Part shown: piece after piece, positions 53,252-61,833 of the stretch
Numbering within the stretch: the stretch's first letter is position 1
How the letters are laid out: every line of letters begins with the position of its first letter
Source of the DNA: Methylopumilus sp947499625
GTDB taxonomy: Bacteria; Pseudomonadota; Gammaproteobacteria; Burkholderiales; Methylophilaceae
Direction: 5' to 3'
DNA length: 64,000 nucleotides
Assembly (NCBI GenBank): GCA_965234475.1
Contig: OZ248397.1
Location: 1,178,001-1,242,000, forward strand
Program-made: the position numbers and the translations under genes
The notes under the pieces: generated by a model
What the model saw: the letters and a program-made list of their open reading frames with translations, nothing else
Databases searched by the model: none
Told to the model about the DNA's origin: nothing

Positions 53252-56200
53252 TTATAATAAATTAGGTGCCAACCATTTTTTTAAATATTCAATCGATACA
53301 TCTCGACGCTTAGCCATATCTTTTAATTGGTCATCCCCAATTTTATCGACGCTAAAATATTGCGCTTCTGGATGTGCAAAATAAAAACCTGACACGGAAG
53401 CAGCAGGTGTCATCGCGAATGAATCGGTAAGATGCATATCGATTTCATCTAATCTTAGGTGCGTAAAAATGTCTTTTTTAACTGTATGTTCTGGACATGA
53501 AGGATAACCAGGTGCAGGACGAATACCTTGATAAGCTTCTTTAATAAGCGCTTCTTTATCTATATTTTCTTCTGCTACATAACCCCACAAATCTTTTCTA
53601 ACTCGCTCATGCATATATTCCGCAAACGCTTCTGCTAAACGATCAGCTAAGGATTTAAACATGATGCTACTGTAATCATCATTTTTATCTAAAAATTCTT
53701 TTTCATATTTTTCCATGCCTAATCCGCTCGTCACTGCAAAGATACCGATGTAATCCTTAATACCTGAAGATTTAGGTGCAACAAAATCAGATAAGCACTG
53801 ATTGGGTTTTTGTATATTATCCACTTTTGGTTTTTCAGATTGTTGCCTTAAGCCATAATATGTAAATAAAGTTTTAGTTCGTGACTCATCTTCATAGATT
53901 TCTATATCATCATCGATACTATTCGCTGGATAAAAAGCCACTACGCCATTGGCAACTAGTGCACGGTTGTTGATAAGTTTTGTTAGCATAGCTCGTGCTT
54001 CACTAAAAACTTGTGTGGCACTTTCCCCTACAATAGGATCATTCAATATCGCTGGATAAAAGCCAACCAAATCCCAGGTTTGAAAGAATGGGCTCCAATC
54101 GATAAAAGGTGCGATTAAATTGAGGTCAATATTTTTAAACGCACGTTTACCAATAAATTTTGGTACCTTAGGTGTATATGTTTTATCAAATTGAAGTTTT
54201 GATTTATTGAGTCTTGCTTCTTCAAGCGATAATAATTTCACACCTTTTTTATTGGCATGTTGTTCGCGTGCGCGTGCGTAATCTTTTTCAATATCAAGAA
54301 TATATTGATCTTTTTGTTCAGGTGTTAAAAGAGATTGCATGATTGCTACAGATCTTGATGCATCAGGCACGTAAATTACTGGGCCATCATAATGAGGCGC
54401 AATCTTAACTGCAGTGTGAGCTCGAGAGCAGGTCGCACCACCGATAAGAAGTGGCGTTTTTAACCCTCTAAAGTGAGGGTCTCGCTGCATTTCTTTTGCG
54501 ACATGTGTCATTTCTTCCAATGATGGCGTAATAAGTCCAGACAAACCAATAATGTCAACATTCTCTTTTTTGGCCATCTCTAAAATTTCCGTGCATGGCA
54601 CCATCACACCCATATTAATGACTTCGAAATTATTGCATTGCAAGACCACTGACACAATATTTTTGCCGATGTCATGAACATCACCTTTCACTGTGGCAAT
54701 GAGCATCTTGCCTTTAGGTTTTGAAACGACACCAGTTCTTTTTTCTTCTAATTTTTTTTCTTCTTCAATAAAAGGCACTAAATGAGCGACAGCTTGCTTC
54801 ATCACTCGCGCGGATTTAACCACTTGCGGTAAAAACATTTTACCTTGGGCAAACAAATCACCAACCACATTCATACCATCCATCAATGGACCTTCAATGA
54901 CATGAATAGGTCGCCCTTCTTTTTGCATCGTTTCTAATCGTGCTTCTTCAGTATCCTCTAAAATAAAATCTGTAATGCCGTGGACCAGCGCATATTCAAG
55001 TCTTTTATGGTTACTCATTGGTTCAGTATCTGTCCCTCGCCAGTTGAGTGTTTGAACTTCTTTTTTACTACCCTTTAGAGTCCCTGCAATTTCGATCATT
55101 CTATCTGTAGCATCGGGTCTTCGATTAAGCACAACGTCCTCAACACGCTCTTTAAGTTCAGGATCTAGATCATCATAGACACCCATCATGCCTGCATTGA
55201 CAATCCCCATAGATAACCCAGCTTTGATTGCATGGTATAAGAAGACTGTGTGAATCGCCTCGCGAGCTGCATCATTACCTCTAAAACTGAAACTGACGTT
55301 GGATACGCCGCCTGAAATTTTTGCATGTGGAAGATTTTCTTTAATCCATCTCGTAGCATTAATAAAATCAACTGCGTAATTATTATGTTCCTCAATGCCT
55401 GTTGCGACAGCGAAGATATTGGGGTCAAAAATAATATCTTCAGGTGGAAAATGAATTTTCGAAATTAGTAAGTCATAAGCGCGTTTACAAATTTCTATTT
55501 TTCTTTGGAATGTATCAGCCTGTCCTTTTTCATCAAAAGCCATGACGATCGCAGCTGCACCATATCGTCGACATAATTTGGCTTGTCGAATAAATTCAGC
55601 CTCACCCTCTTTGAGTGAAATTGAATTTACAATAGATTTACCTTGGACGCATTTAAGTCCTGCTTCAATCACTTCCCATTTCGACGAGTCAACCATAATA
55701 GGAATCCGAGCAATGTCGGGTTCTGATGCTACAAGATTTAAGAAATACTTCATGGCTTTTAATGCATCAAGCATGCCCTCATCCATATTGATATCAATGA
55801 TTTGTGCACCATTTTCAACTTGCTGGCGCGCTACAGATAAAGCTTCGTCAAATTTTTCGTTAATGATTAAATTTGCAAATACTTTTGAGCCTGTCACATT
55901 GGTTCGCTCACCCACATTTACAAATAAAGAATCATCTTTAATTAAAAATGATTCGAGACCCGAAAGTCTTGTTACCGTTTCAACAGTTGGAATTTCTCGA
56001 GGTTTAATATTTTTTATTTCATCTGCAATGGCTTTGATATGCTCAGGTGTTGTGCCGCAACATCCTCCTGCAATATTGACAAAACCACTCATCGCAAAAT
56101 CTTTAAGTAAGGATGAAGTATCTTTAGGTTTTTCATCAAAACCTGTGTCTGACATCGGGTTAGGTAACCCTGCATTGGGGTAAATACAAATATAGGTGTC

Positions 56201-57034
56201 AGCAATCTTAGATAATTCTTCAGCGTATGGCCGCATGAGTGCCGCCCCTAATGCACAGTTTAAACCGATCGTCAAAGGCTTTGCATGTCGCACTGAATTC
56301 CAAAAAGCTTCCACTGTTTGTCCTGATAAAATACGACCTGACGCATCTGTTACTGTGCCGGACAACATAATCGGTAAACGTAATTTGTTTTCTTCAAAAT
56401 ATGTTTCGATTGCAAAAAGAGCAGCTTTGCAATTCAAGGTATCAAAAATCGTTTCAACTAAAAGAATGTCAACGCCACCTTCAACTAAAGCTTTCACTTG
56501 ATTGAAATAACTATTTTTTAATTCTTCAAATGTAATATTACGCACTCCAGGATCATTTACATCGGGTGAGATCGATGCAGTTTTAGGGGTAGGGCCAACA
56601 GCACCTGCTACAAATCTTGGTTTATCTTTAGTTGAAAATTTTTCCACCGCTTGGCGCGCCAATTTGGCTGACGCCACATTCATTTCATAGGCTAAATTTG
56701 ACATTGAATAATCGTCTTGCGCTATTTCTGTTGCACCAAAAGTATTAGTTTCAATAATGTCAGCGCCTGCGTCTAAATAAGCTTCGTGAATACTTTGAAT
56801 GATTTGAGGTTGAGTGAGGCTTAATAACTCGTTATTTCCTTTAAGGAATAATTCTCGTTGTCCTTTTGGCGCTGAAAATTTTGCAAAACGACCATCACTA
56901 CCACCGCGATAATCCTCTTCCGTGAGTTTATGTTGTTGAATCATGGTCCCCATGGCACCATCCATAAATAGAATTCGCTCAACCAAAAGCTTTCTTAATA
57001 TTTTTTCTTGATCAGTCATGAAATCCTGTGGCAT
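53252..57034 (-). CDS. metH: Cobalamin-dependent methionine synthase MetH
   Basis: Transfers the methyl of 5-methyltetrahydrofolate through cobalamin to homocysteine. The order is a homocysteine domain (1 to about 330; zinc Cys in GLNCALGA and AGGCCGTTPEH), pterin domain (about 360-620), B12 domain with DVHDIG (785-790; His787 is the lower cobalt ligand), and C-terminal AdoMet reactivation domain with RPAPGYPSCPEH. 1260 residues, full length. Start at 57034 or the ATG five codons on. I see no cobalamin or SAH riboswitch upstream. Confidence 0.96.
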   Translation of the reverse strand: MPQDFMTDQEKILRKLLVERILFMDGAMGTMIQQHKLTEEDYRGGSDGRFAKFSAPKGQRELFLKGNNELLSLTQPQIIQSIHEAYLDAGADIIETNTFGATEIAQDDYSMSNLAYEMNVASAKLARQAVEKFSTKDKPRFVAGAVGPTPKTASISPDVNDPGVRNITFEELKNSYFNQVKALVEGGVDILLVETIFDTLNCKAALFAIETYFEENKLRLPIMLSGTVTDASGRILSGQTVEAFWNSVRHAKPLTIGLNCALGAALMRPYAEELSKIADTYICIYPNAGLPNPMSDTGFDEKPKDTSSLLKDFAMSGFVNIAGGCCGTTPEHIKAIADEIKNIKPREIPTVETVTRLSGLESFLIKDDSLFVNVGERTNVTGSKVFANLIINEKFDEALSVARQQVENGAQIIDINMDEGMLDALKAMKYFLNLVASEPDIARIPIMVDSSKWEVIEAGLKCVQGKSIVNSISLKEGEAEFIRQAKLCRRYGAAAIVMAFDEKGQADTFQRKIEICKRAYDLLISKIHFPPEDIIFDPNIFAVATGIEEHNNYAVDFINATRWIKENLPHAKISGGVSNVSFSFRGNDAAREAIHTVFLYHAIKAGLSMGIVNAGMMGVYDDLDPELKERVEDVVLNRRPDATDRMIEIAGTLKGSKKEVQTLNWRGTDTEPMSNHKRLEYALVHGITDFILEDTEEARLETMQKEGRPIHVIEGPLMDGMNVVGDLFAQGKMFLPQVVKSARVMKQAVAHLVPFIEEEKKLEEKRTGVVSKPKGKMLIATVKGDVHDIGKNIVSVVLQCNNFEVINMGVMVPCTEILEMAKKENVDIIGLSGLITPSLEEMTHVAKEMQRDPHFRGLKTPLLIGGATCSRAHTAVKIAPHYDGPVIYVPDASRSVAIMQSLLTPEQKDQYILDIEKDYARAREQHANKKGVKLLSLEEARLNKSKLQFDKTYTPKVPKFIGKRAFKNIDLNLIAPFIDWSPFFQTWDLVGFYPAILNDPIVGESATQVFSEARAMLTKLINNRALVANGVVAFYPANSIDDDIEIYEDESRTKTLFTYYGLRQQSEKPKVDNIQKPNQCLSDFVAPKSSGIKDYIGIFAVTSGLGMEKYEKEFLDKNDDYSSIMFKSLADRLAEAFAEYMHERVRKDLWGYVAEENIDKEALIKEAYQGIRPAPGYPSCPEHTVKKDIFTHLRLDEIDMHLTDSFAMTPAASVSGFYFAHPEAQYFSVDKIGDDQLKDMAKRRDVSIEYLKKWLAPNLL

Positions 57035-57099
57035 TGAGTTTTTAAAGATGTGTTAGGCATATTTGTAAGCATAGAGTGTAAAAAGAAACCAAAAGGTCA

Positions 57100-57336
57100 T
57101 TATTTTTTACGCGCTTCAATTTCGGATAGTTTCTTTTCTAACTCTTCTAATTTTTGACGAGTGCGCTTTAAGACTTCCGTTTGAACATCAAACTCTTCGC
57201 GAGTTACAAGCTCCATTTTAGTGAACATGCCCTTTAATAGTGCATCGATATTTTTTTCAATATCAGGCAGGGGTGAATCTTTCACTATCTCTCTGATTTT
57301 ATTAGATATTTCACTTATTTTTTCATTATTTAACAT
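57100..57336 (-). CDS. ubiK: UbiK (BMFP/YqiC family) ubiquinone biosynthesis accessory factor
   Basis: 78-residue coiled-coil protein that helps the aerobic ubiquinone-synthesis (Ubi) complex, forming a complex with UbiJ in E. coli. The opening KISEISNKIREIVKDSPLPD, the middle KMELVTREEFDVQTEVLKRT and a charged coiled-coil tail are typical. SD AAGGAAA precedes the ATG. It is divergent from the TorF-glnK-amtB unit and upstream of metH. Confidence 0.85.
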   Translation of the reverse strand: MLNNEKISEISNKIREIVKDSPLPDIEKNIDALLKGMFTKMELVTREEFDVQTEVLKRTRQKLEELEKKLSEIEARKK

Positions 57337-57454
57337 GATAAATTTCCTTATGATTCAAGAGTTTATCAGATTTAAACTTACATTAAGTGCATGCAGTCCT
57401 AATGCTATCTAAGGCGGTCTTGACTACCTCATTGTTTTAAATAGAATAATTAAG

Positions 57455-57471
57455 TTGGCACAGTAATTGCT
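57455..57471 (+). promoter_or_regulatory. Sigma-54 (RpoN) promoter of porin-glnK-amtB
   Basis: TTGGCAC (57455-57461), five bases, TTGCT (57467-57471): an exact match to the -24/-12 consensus, with the GG and GC pairs separated by ten bases. Transcription would start near 57482, about 65 bases before the TorF-type porin ATG. RpoN with NtrC is the usual nitrogen-limitation control of glnK-amtB. I saw no convincing NtrC site upstream. Confidence 0.85.
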
Positions 57472-57546
57472 TGTATTATTGTGTGAATATAACAATAACT
57501 TAGTCACATTATTTTTCAGGAAATTTTTATTTAAGGAGTTTTAAAA

Positions 57547-58383
57547 ATGCGTAAATCGCTTATTACAACAGCAGTATTAGTTGCTCTTGCAGCACCTTCA
57601 TTTGTTTTTGCAGCTGATGCTGCACCTGCACCTGATTTTACTACCTCCGGTGCTGCTGGATTATTCAGTCAATACATCTTTCGTGGCCTAACACAAACTG
57701 ATCGAAGACCAGCCGTTCAGGCGAATTTTGATATTAATCATTCCAGTGGCCTCTACCTCGGGATCTGGTCATCCAATGTAAGTTGGCCAAGAGATAATTA
57801 CGGTGCAACCCCAGTTTATAGTAAAGGTGGTAGCCAAGAGATTGACGTCTATGCAGGATTTAAAACCGATCTTGGCAAAAGTGGCTTTGGTATCGACTTA
57901 GGAGCTCTCCAATACTACTACCCAGGAAAAGAAAATCCCGCTAATTCTGGCGGCAATCCGAAATTAAACACAACGGAGCTTTACGGCGCTATTAATTACC
58001 ACTGGGTTCAAGCAAAAATATCTGGTGTTGTCTCTAAAGATGCTTGGGGCTTTGGTAAATATGGTGATGGATCTGGTAACGACGCGGATGGCACTTACTA
58101 TGCAGAACTTAATGCCAACGTCCCCATTGGAGAATATATGGGCGGCCTTAAAGGTTTAACAGGGATTTTTCATATAGCTAGACAAGACTTCAAGGGTGCA
58201 TTAAATGAAGCCGCAAGCTATAACGATTGGAGATTAGGCCTTCAAAATGCTTTTGATAACGGCATAGTTGTTGGTGCTTACTACACTGATACAAATATTA
58301 AAGATACCAATACATTGTGGCTTTATAACGGTAAAAATATTGGTGATTCAACAGGTACAGCATTTATTCAAAAAACGTTCTAA
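57547..58383 (+). CDS. TorF-family putative outer-membrane porin
   Basis: 278 residues. Signal peptide MRKSLITTAVLVALAAPSFVFA, then strands typical of the 'Gcw_chp'/TorF family: AAGLFSQYIFRGLTQTDRRP, YLGIWSSNVSW, QEIDVYAGF, and a C-terminal Phe (FIQKTF). In Betaproteobacteria this family regularly precedes glnK-amtB, suggesting a channel for nitrogen compounds. AAGGAG lies nine bases before the ATG. It is the first gene behind the sigma-54 promoter. Confidence 0.88.
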   Translation: MRKSLITTAVLVALAAPSFVFAADAAPAPDFTTSGAAGLFSQYIFRGLTQTDRRPAVQANFDINHSSGLYLGIWSSNVSWPRDNYGATPVYSKGGSQEIDVYAGFKTDLGKSGFGIDLGALQYYYPGKENPANSGGNPKLNTTELYGAINYHWVQAKISGVVSKDAWGFGKYGDGSGNDADGTYYAELNANVPIGEYMGGLKGLTGIFHIARQDFKGALNEAASYNDWRLGLQNAFDNGIVVGAYYTDTNIKDTNTLWLYNGKNIGDSTGTAFIQKTF

Positions 58384-58394
58384 AAGTAATTGTT

Positions 58395-58436
58395 AAGAAA
58401 AGGGTCTAAGGCCAAGACCCTTTCTTAATTTTTTAT
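58395..58436 (+). terminator. Hairpin terminator between the TorF-type porin and glnK
   Basis: GGGTCT pairs with AGACCC around AAGGCCA, extended outside by A-T pairs, and followed by TTAATTTTTTA. It lies inside a three-gene unit with no other obvious promoter for glnK, so it is probably a partial terminator that sets more porin than PII/AmtB mRNA. Confidence 0.75.
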
Positions 58437-58456
58437 ACACCTCAAGGGGAATTAAC

Positions 58457-58795
58457 ATGAAATTTGTAACAGCAATCATCAAGCCATTTAAGCTAGATGA
58501 AGTTCGTGAAGCCCTCTCCTCCATTGGAGTTCAAGGAATCACAGTGACAGAAGTCAAAGGTTTTGGTCGTCAAAAAGGCCATACGGAACTTTATCGTGGA
58601 GCCGAATATGTCATCGACTTTTTACCTAAAGTAAAAATCGAAGCAGCAATCCCAAATAAATTACTCAAACGCACAGTCGAAGCAATTCAAAAATCAGCGC
58701 TCACCGGCAAAATCGGTGACGGCAAAATTTTTGTGATGGAACTTGAAGAAGTTTATCGCATACGAACTGGTGAAACTGGAGAGGACGCTCTTTAA
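58457..58795 (+). CDS. glnK: Nitrogen regulatory protein P-II
   Basis: 112-residue trimeric signal protein sensing 2-oxoglutarate, ATP/ADP and, through uridylylation, glutamine. The T-loop GHTELYRGAEYVIDFLPK has Tyr51, the uridylylation site; C-terminal GDGKIFV and RIRTGETGEDAL are intact. Placed just before amtB, so named glnK by context; its GlnK role would be to plug AmtB when ammonium is plentiful. AAGGGGA lies a suitable distance before the ATG. Confidence 0.94.
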   Translation: MKFVTAIIKPFKLDEVREALSSIGVQGITVTEVKGFGRQKGHTELYRGAEYVIDFLPKVKIEAAIPNKLLKRTVEAIQKSALTGKIGDGKIFVMELEEVYRIRTGETGEDAL

Positions 58796-58811
58796 TCAGA
58801 GGACTAAAATT

Positions 58812-60302
58812 ATGAAAAAATTATTATCAACTTTCGCACTAATTAGCTTTTTATGCCTGAACTTTTTAGGTATGTCGAGCGTAAGTTTTGCTGATGAAAC
58901 AACTTCAGTAAAAGCTAGCGATGCTGTCACTTTAGTTGCAGATGCAGCGCCTGCTGAAAAACCTGCTGAAGCAAAAGATGAGCCTCCTGCACCCACACCT
59001 AACAAGGGTGACACTGCATGGATGATCGTCGCTACAGTTCTAGTGACCTTAATGGTGATTCCGGGCTTAGCACTCTTTTATGGCGGATTAGTTCGCTCTA
59101 AAAATATGCTCTCTGTATTGATGCAAACTTTCGTTGTATTTTCACTCATGGCTGTTTTATGGGCGATCTACGGTTACAGCGTAGCATTTACAGGCGGCAG
59201 TCCATTCTATGGCGGCTTTAGTAAATTATTCTTAAGTGGCATTACACCAGATTCAGTGGGCGCTACTTTTAGCAAAGGTGTTGTGATTCCTGAGTTTATC
59301 TTTGTAGCTTTCCAATTAACTTTTGCGGCTATTACGCCTGCTTTAATTATTGGTGCATTTGCTGAGCGCATGAAATTTTCAGCGGTACTTTTATTCTTAA
59401 TCATCTGGTTTACATTTGCTTACTTACCGATGGCACACATGGTTTGGTATTGGGACGGTCCAGATGCAATCACTGATGCTAAATCATTAGAAACTGTGAT
59501 TGGAAATGCAGGCTGGTTATGGGCTAAAGGTGCGCTGGATTTCGCAGGTGGCACAGTCGTTCATATTAATGCTGGTATCGCAGCGCTTGTAGCTGCCCTC
59601 ATGGTGGGTAAAAGAATTGGGTATGGCAAAGAAGCCATGCCTCCCCACAGTCTAACACTCACGATGGTAGGCGCCTCTTTACTATGGGTAGGTTGGTTCG
59701 GTTTCAATGCAGGTTCAAATCTTGAAGCTACAGGATTAGCAGCATTAGCTTTCGTAAATACAATGCTTGCTACTGCAGCTGCAACACTTTCTTGGATCGC
59801 ATTTGAATGGATCTTAAAATCAAAACCATCTATGTTGGGTGCAGCCTCAGGCGCAGTCGCTGGTCTTGTAGCTATTACTCCAGCATGCGGATTTGTGGGT
59901 CCAATAGGCGCGCTTATTATCGGTGCAGGTGTATCTCCGATCTGCTTATTCTTTGTATCTAAAGTTAAAAAGGCTTTTGGTTACGACGACACACTTGATG
60001 TTTTTGGTATACACGGTGTGGGCGGTATCTTTGGAGCAATTATGACCGGTGTATTCGTTAGCCCAGCATTAGGTGGTACCGGTGTTTATGATTATGTTGC
60101 AAATAAAGTAGGTGAGTTTGATATGCATACGCAAGTCATCTCACAATTATGGGCAGTCGGTACAGCGATTGTTTTATCTGCAACTGTATCTTATGTTGCG
60201 TTGAAACTGATCGATATGACGATTGGTTTACGTGTGAAACCAGATGCTGAGCGTGAAGGCTTAGACATCTCTGAACACGGCGAACAGGCTTACTATAAAT
60301 AA
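58812..60302 (+). CDS. amtB: Ammonium transporter AmtB
   Basis: Trimeric ammonium channel, 496 residues from the ATG at 58812. A signal peptide (cut after VSFA near residue 28) and an Ala/Pro/Glu-rich periplasmic stretch of about 35 residues precede 11 membrane helices. Family motifs PGLALFYGGLVRSKN, DFAGGTVVHINAGIAALVAA and DVFGIHGVGGIFGA carry the twin-His pore (H in VHINAG and GIHGVGG). The longer open frame from 58743 overlaps glnK and is rejected. Last gene of the nitrogen unit. Confidence 0.96.
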   Translation: MKKLLSTFALISFLCLNFLGMSSVSFADETTSVKASDAVTLVADAAPAEKPAEAKDEPPAPTPNKGDTAWMIVATVLVTLMVIPGLALFYGGLVRSKNMLSVLMQTFVVFSLMAVLWAIYGYSVAFTGGSPFYGGFSKLFLSGITPDSVGATFSKGVVIPEFIFVAFQLTFAAITPALIIGAFAERMKFSAVLLFLIIWFTFAYLPMAHMVWYWDGPDAITDAKSLETVIGNAGWLWAKGALDFAGGTVVHINAGIAALVAALMVGKRIGYGKEAMPPHSLTLTMVGASLLWVGWFGFNAGSNLEATGLAALAFVNTMLATAAATLSWIAFEWILKSKPSMLGAASGAVAGLVAITPACGFVGPIGALIIGAGVSPICLFFVSKVKKAFGYDDTLDVFGIHGVGGIFGAIMTGVFVSPALGGTGVYDYVANKVGEFDMHTQVISQLWAVGTAIVLSATVSYVALKLIDMTIGLRVKPDAEREGLDISEHGEQAYYK

Positions 60303-60328
60303 AATGTCCTTAAAGTAGTGACTTCTCA

Positions 60329-60355
60329 AGGGCGCTTTTTTAGCGCTCTTTTTTT
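60329..60355 (+). terminator. Intrinsic terminator after amtB
   Basis: AGGGCGC pairs with GCGCTCT (one G-T pair) around a 7-base loop, followed by seven T. It lies 27 bases past the amtB stop and closes the nitrogen unit. Confidence 0.88.
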
Positions 60356-60394
60356 ATCCATAAAATTTAAACGCTTAAAGATATAATAGATGCC

Positions 60395-61594
60395 ATGTTT
60401 AAAAAGTTTTCTTTTTTCAATCACGCATTTCTAAAGAGTGCTATTTTATTCATTTTAAGTCCAAAGCTGTTTTTTAATCACGGGCATATCCCGCCAAAGA
60501 ACCATAAAATTCCAAAACACTTTTTTGGATTAAGCCTCACCATTGAAGATTTAATTGAAGATCCAATAGGTGTCGTTGAAATGTGTCGTCAGCATAAAAT
60601 GCGAGATGTGACACTCCTTATCCCATCCAATCGCATCAGTGAATTTAGTCCGACCTTCATGGATGACCTCGTTGGGCATGATGTTAAATTTAATCTCAAA
60701 CTAGTACTGATTGATCAGGAAGATATCTATCTTCAATGGCGAGAACTTTTAGATCTTACCTTGCTAGGCTATCAAGCTCATATTGCATCTATTGAAATTG
60801 AAATGACGAGCTTTACTCAGAAAGCATTACATGCATTCTTAGATGTTTGGGCAATGACTTTTAATATTGCGAGGCTTAAAAAGATTAAAGTCGCAGGTCC
60901 TTCTATTCCGTCATTTAGCCCCTTCTTTAATGACATGGTATTTAAGCTTCTAAAAGACAAATATCAACTACCGGATATTCACACGATTAATTTAACCAAT
61001 GAAATGGATAAAGAGCCTGAGCTCATTTATTCAAATTTCTTAGTTCCTAAATTAGGTAAATTTTTTAAATTCAATCTCATCAAAAAATTAGCGCTCATTC
61101 AAAGAATTGCCGAAAGTTTTAATATCAAAACCATTTATGGGGCGATTGAATTAAAGCGTCATGAAATTACCTCTTATACACTGCGAGCAATTTCTTTACT
61201 GATTGCCTCCGGCCGACTCACCAAACTCTATGTGCCTTACCAAAATGCAGAAGGTATTCTGTTTATAGTTGATCGCATGGAGGGTATGACCTATTTGGGC
61301 TCTTTATTGCATGATGCGTCTTTTGAAATTCATCACTTTAAAAACGAGAAAGAGCAAATGCATGCCATATGGGCGAGAGATGATAAGACCTTAAATCCAG
61401 AGAACTTTTATCATATTGAAGATATCTATGCCGCTAAAATCTTTGATAGCCATGGCGACATCATTGATCGCAATCAATTCAAAATTACAGATACGCCGAT
61501 CTACCTTGTCTGGAGATCGATGGATCCTATTATCTTCATTGATGCACCAAAAGCCTTAGATCTTAATGTCACCAATATCATGGCTCTATCATGA
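60395..61594 (+). CDS. Unrecognised 399-residue protein, possibly a TIM-barrel glycosidase-like fold
   Basis: I do not recognise this protein. It has a basic, hydrophobic N-terminus (residues 1-30) but no clean signal peptide. From FFGLSLTIEDLIEDPIGVVE it looks like alternating strands and helices of a TIM barrel (DVTLLIP, FNLKLVLID, ASIEIEM, IKVAGP, IHTINL). The C-terminal part (KIFDSHGDIIDRNQFKITDT then PIYLVWRS) recalls the beta-domain that closes clan-A glycoside hydrolases. I cannot point to a sure catalytic Glu pair. Codon use looks native. It sits between the amtB terminator and pqqA with its own start near an AT-rich region. Confidence 0.6.
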   Translation: MFKKFSFFNHAFLKSAILFILSPKLFFNHGHIPPKNHKIPKHFFGLSLTIEDLIEDPIGVVEMCRQHKMRDVTLLIPSNRISEFSPTFMDDLVGHDVKFNLKLVLIDQEDIYLQWRELLDLTLLGYQAHIASIEIEMTSFTQKALHAFLDVWAMTFNIARLKKIKVAGPSIPSFSPFFNDMVFKLLKDKYQLPDIHTINLTNEMDKEPELIYSNFLVPKLGKFFKFNLIKKLALIQRIAESFNIKTIYGAIELKRHEITSYTLRAISLLIASGRLTKLYVPYQNAEGILFIVDRMEGMTYLGSLLHDASFEIHHFKNEKEQMHAIWARDDKTLNPENFYHIEDIYAAKIFDSHGDIIDRNQFKITDTPIYLVWRSMDPIIFIDAPKALDLNVTNIMALS

Positions 61595-61655
61595 AAATCA
61601 TGAGGCCCAATTCATTACCTGTTCCGTGTATTTAAAGTTGATGGGGCCTATAGTT

Positions 61656-61675
61656 CATTCAATGCATCTTGAATG
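61656..61675 (+). promoter_or_regulatory. Hairpin in the pqqA leader region
   Basis: CATTCAA pairs perfectly with TTGAATG around TGCATC, ending 33 bases before the pqqA start. A second inverted pair, AGGCCC and GGGCCT (about 61602-61649), lies further upstream. Either could shape the leader of this small, probably abundant mRNA, or mark an operator. Confidence 0.4.
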
Positions 61676-61708
61676 CAGATTGTTTAACAACTTTTAGGGG
61701 AAAATACT

Positions 61709-61780
61709 ATGTGGACAACTCCAGCAGCTACAGAAATGCGTTTTGGCTTTGAAGTAACTATGTACGTAATGAACAAGTAA
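61709..61780 (+). CDS. pqqA: PqqA, PQQ precursor peptide
   Basis: 23-residue peptide opening MWTTPAATEMRFGFE. The Glu15 and Tyr19 in FEVTMY form the invariant E-x3-Y pair that PqqE cross-links to make pyrroloquinoline quinone, the cofactor of methanol dehydrogenases. Length and composition fit PqqA exactly. AGGGG at 61696-61700 is eight bases before the ATG, and a terminator follows 23 bases after the stop. No pqqB, C, D or E is adjacent, so this is a free-standing copy; methylotrophs of this family are known to carry such copies. Confidence 0.93.
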   Translation: MWTTPAATEMRFGFEVTMYVMNK

Positions 61781-61803
61781 TTGTTTGTTAACTACTGTTA
61801 CTT

Positions 61804-61833
61804 AAAAAAGGAAGCGTTATAGCTTCCTTTTTT
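61804..61833. terminator. Bidirectional intrinsic terminator between pqqA and mltA
   Basis: GGAAGC and GCTTCC pair around GTTATA, flanked by six A on the left and six T on the right, which extend the stem. Symmetric, so it can end both pqqA (+) and mltA (-); it overlaps the mltA stop. Confidence 0.88.

Noticed and set aside
55542..56501. Long open frames on the + strand opposite metH
   Set aside because: They are antisense to strongly conserved MetH domains, have no family resemblance and no ribosome sites.
57035..57099. Possible cobalamin or SAH riboswitch before metH
   Set aside because: The gap is only 65 bases, with no B12-box-like or SAH-type pairing.
58743..58811. AmtB start within glnK at 58743
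   Set aside because: It would precede the clear signal peptide that begins at the ATG at 58812.
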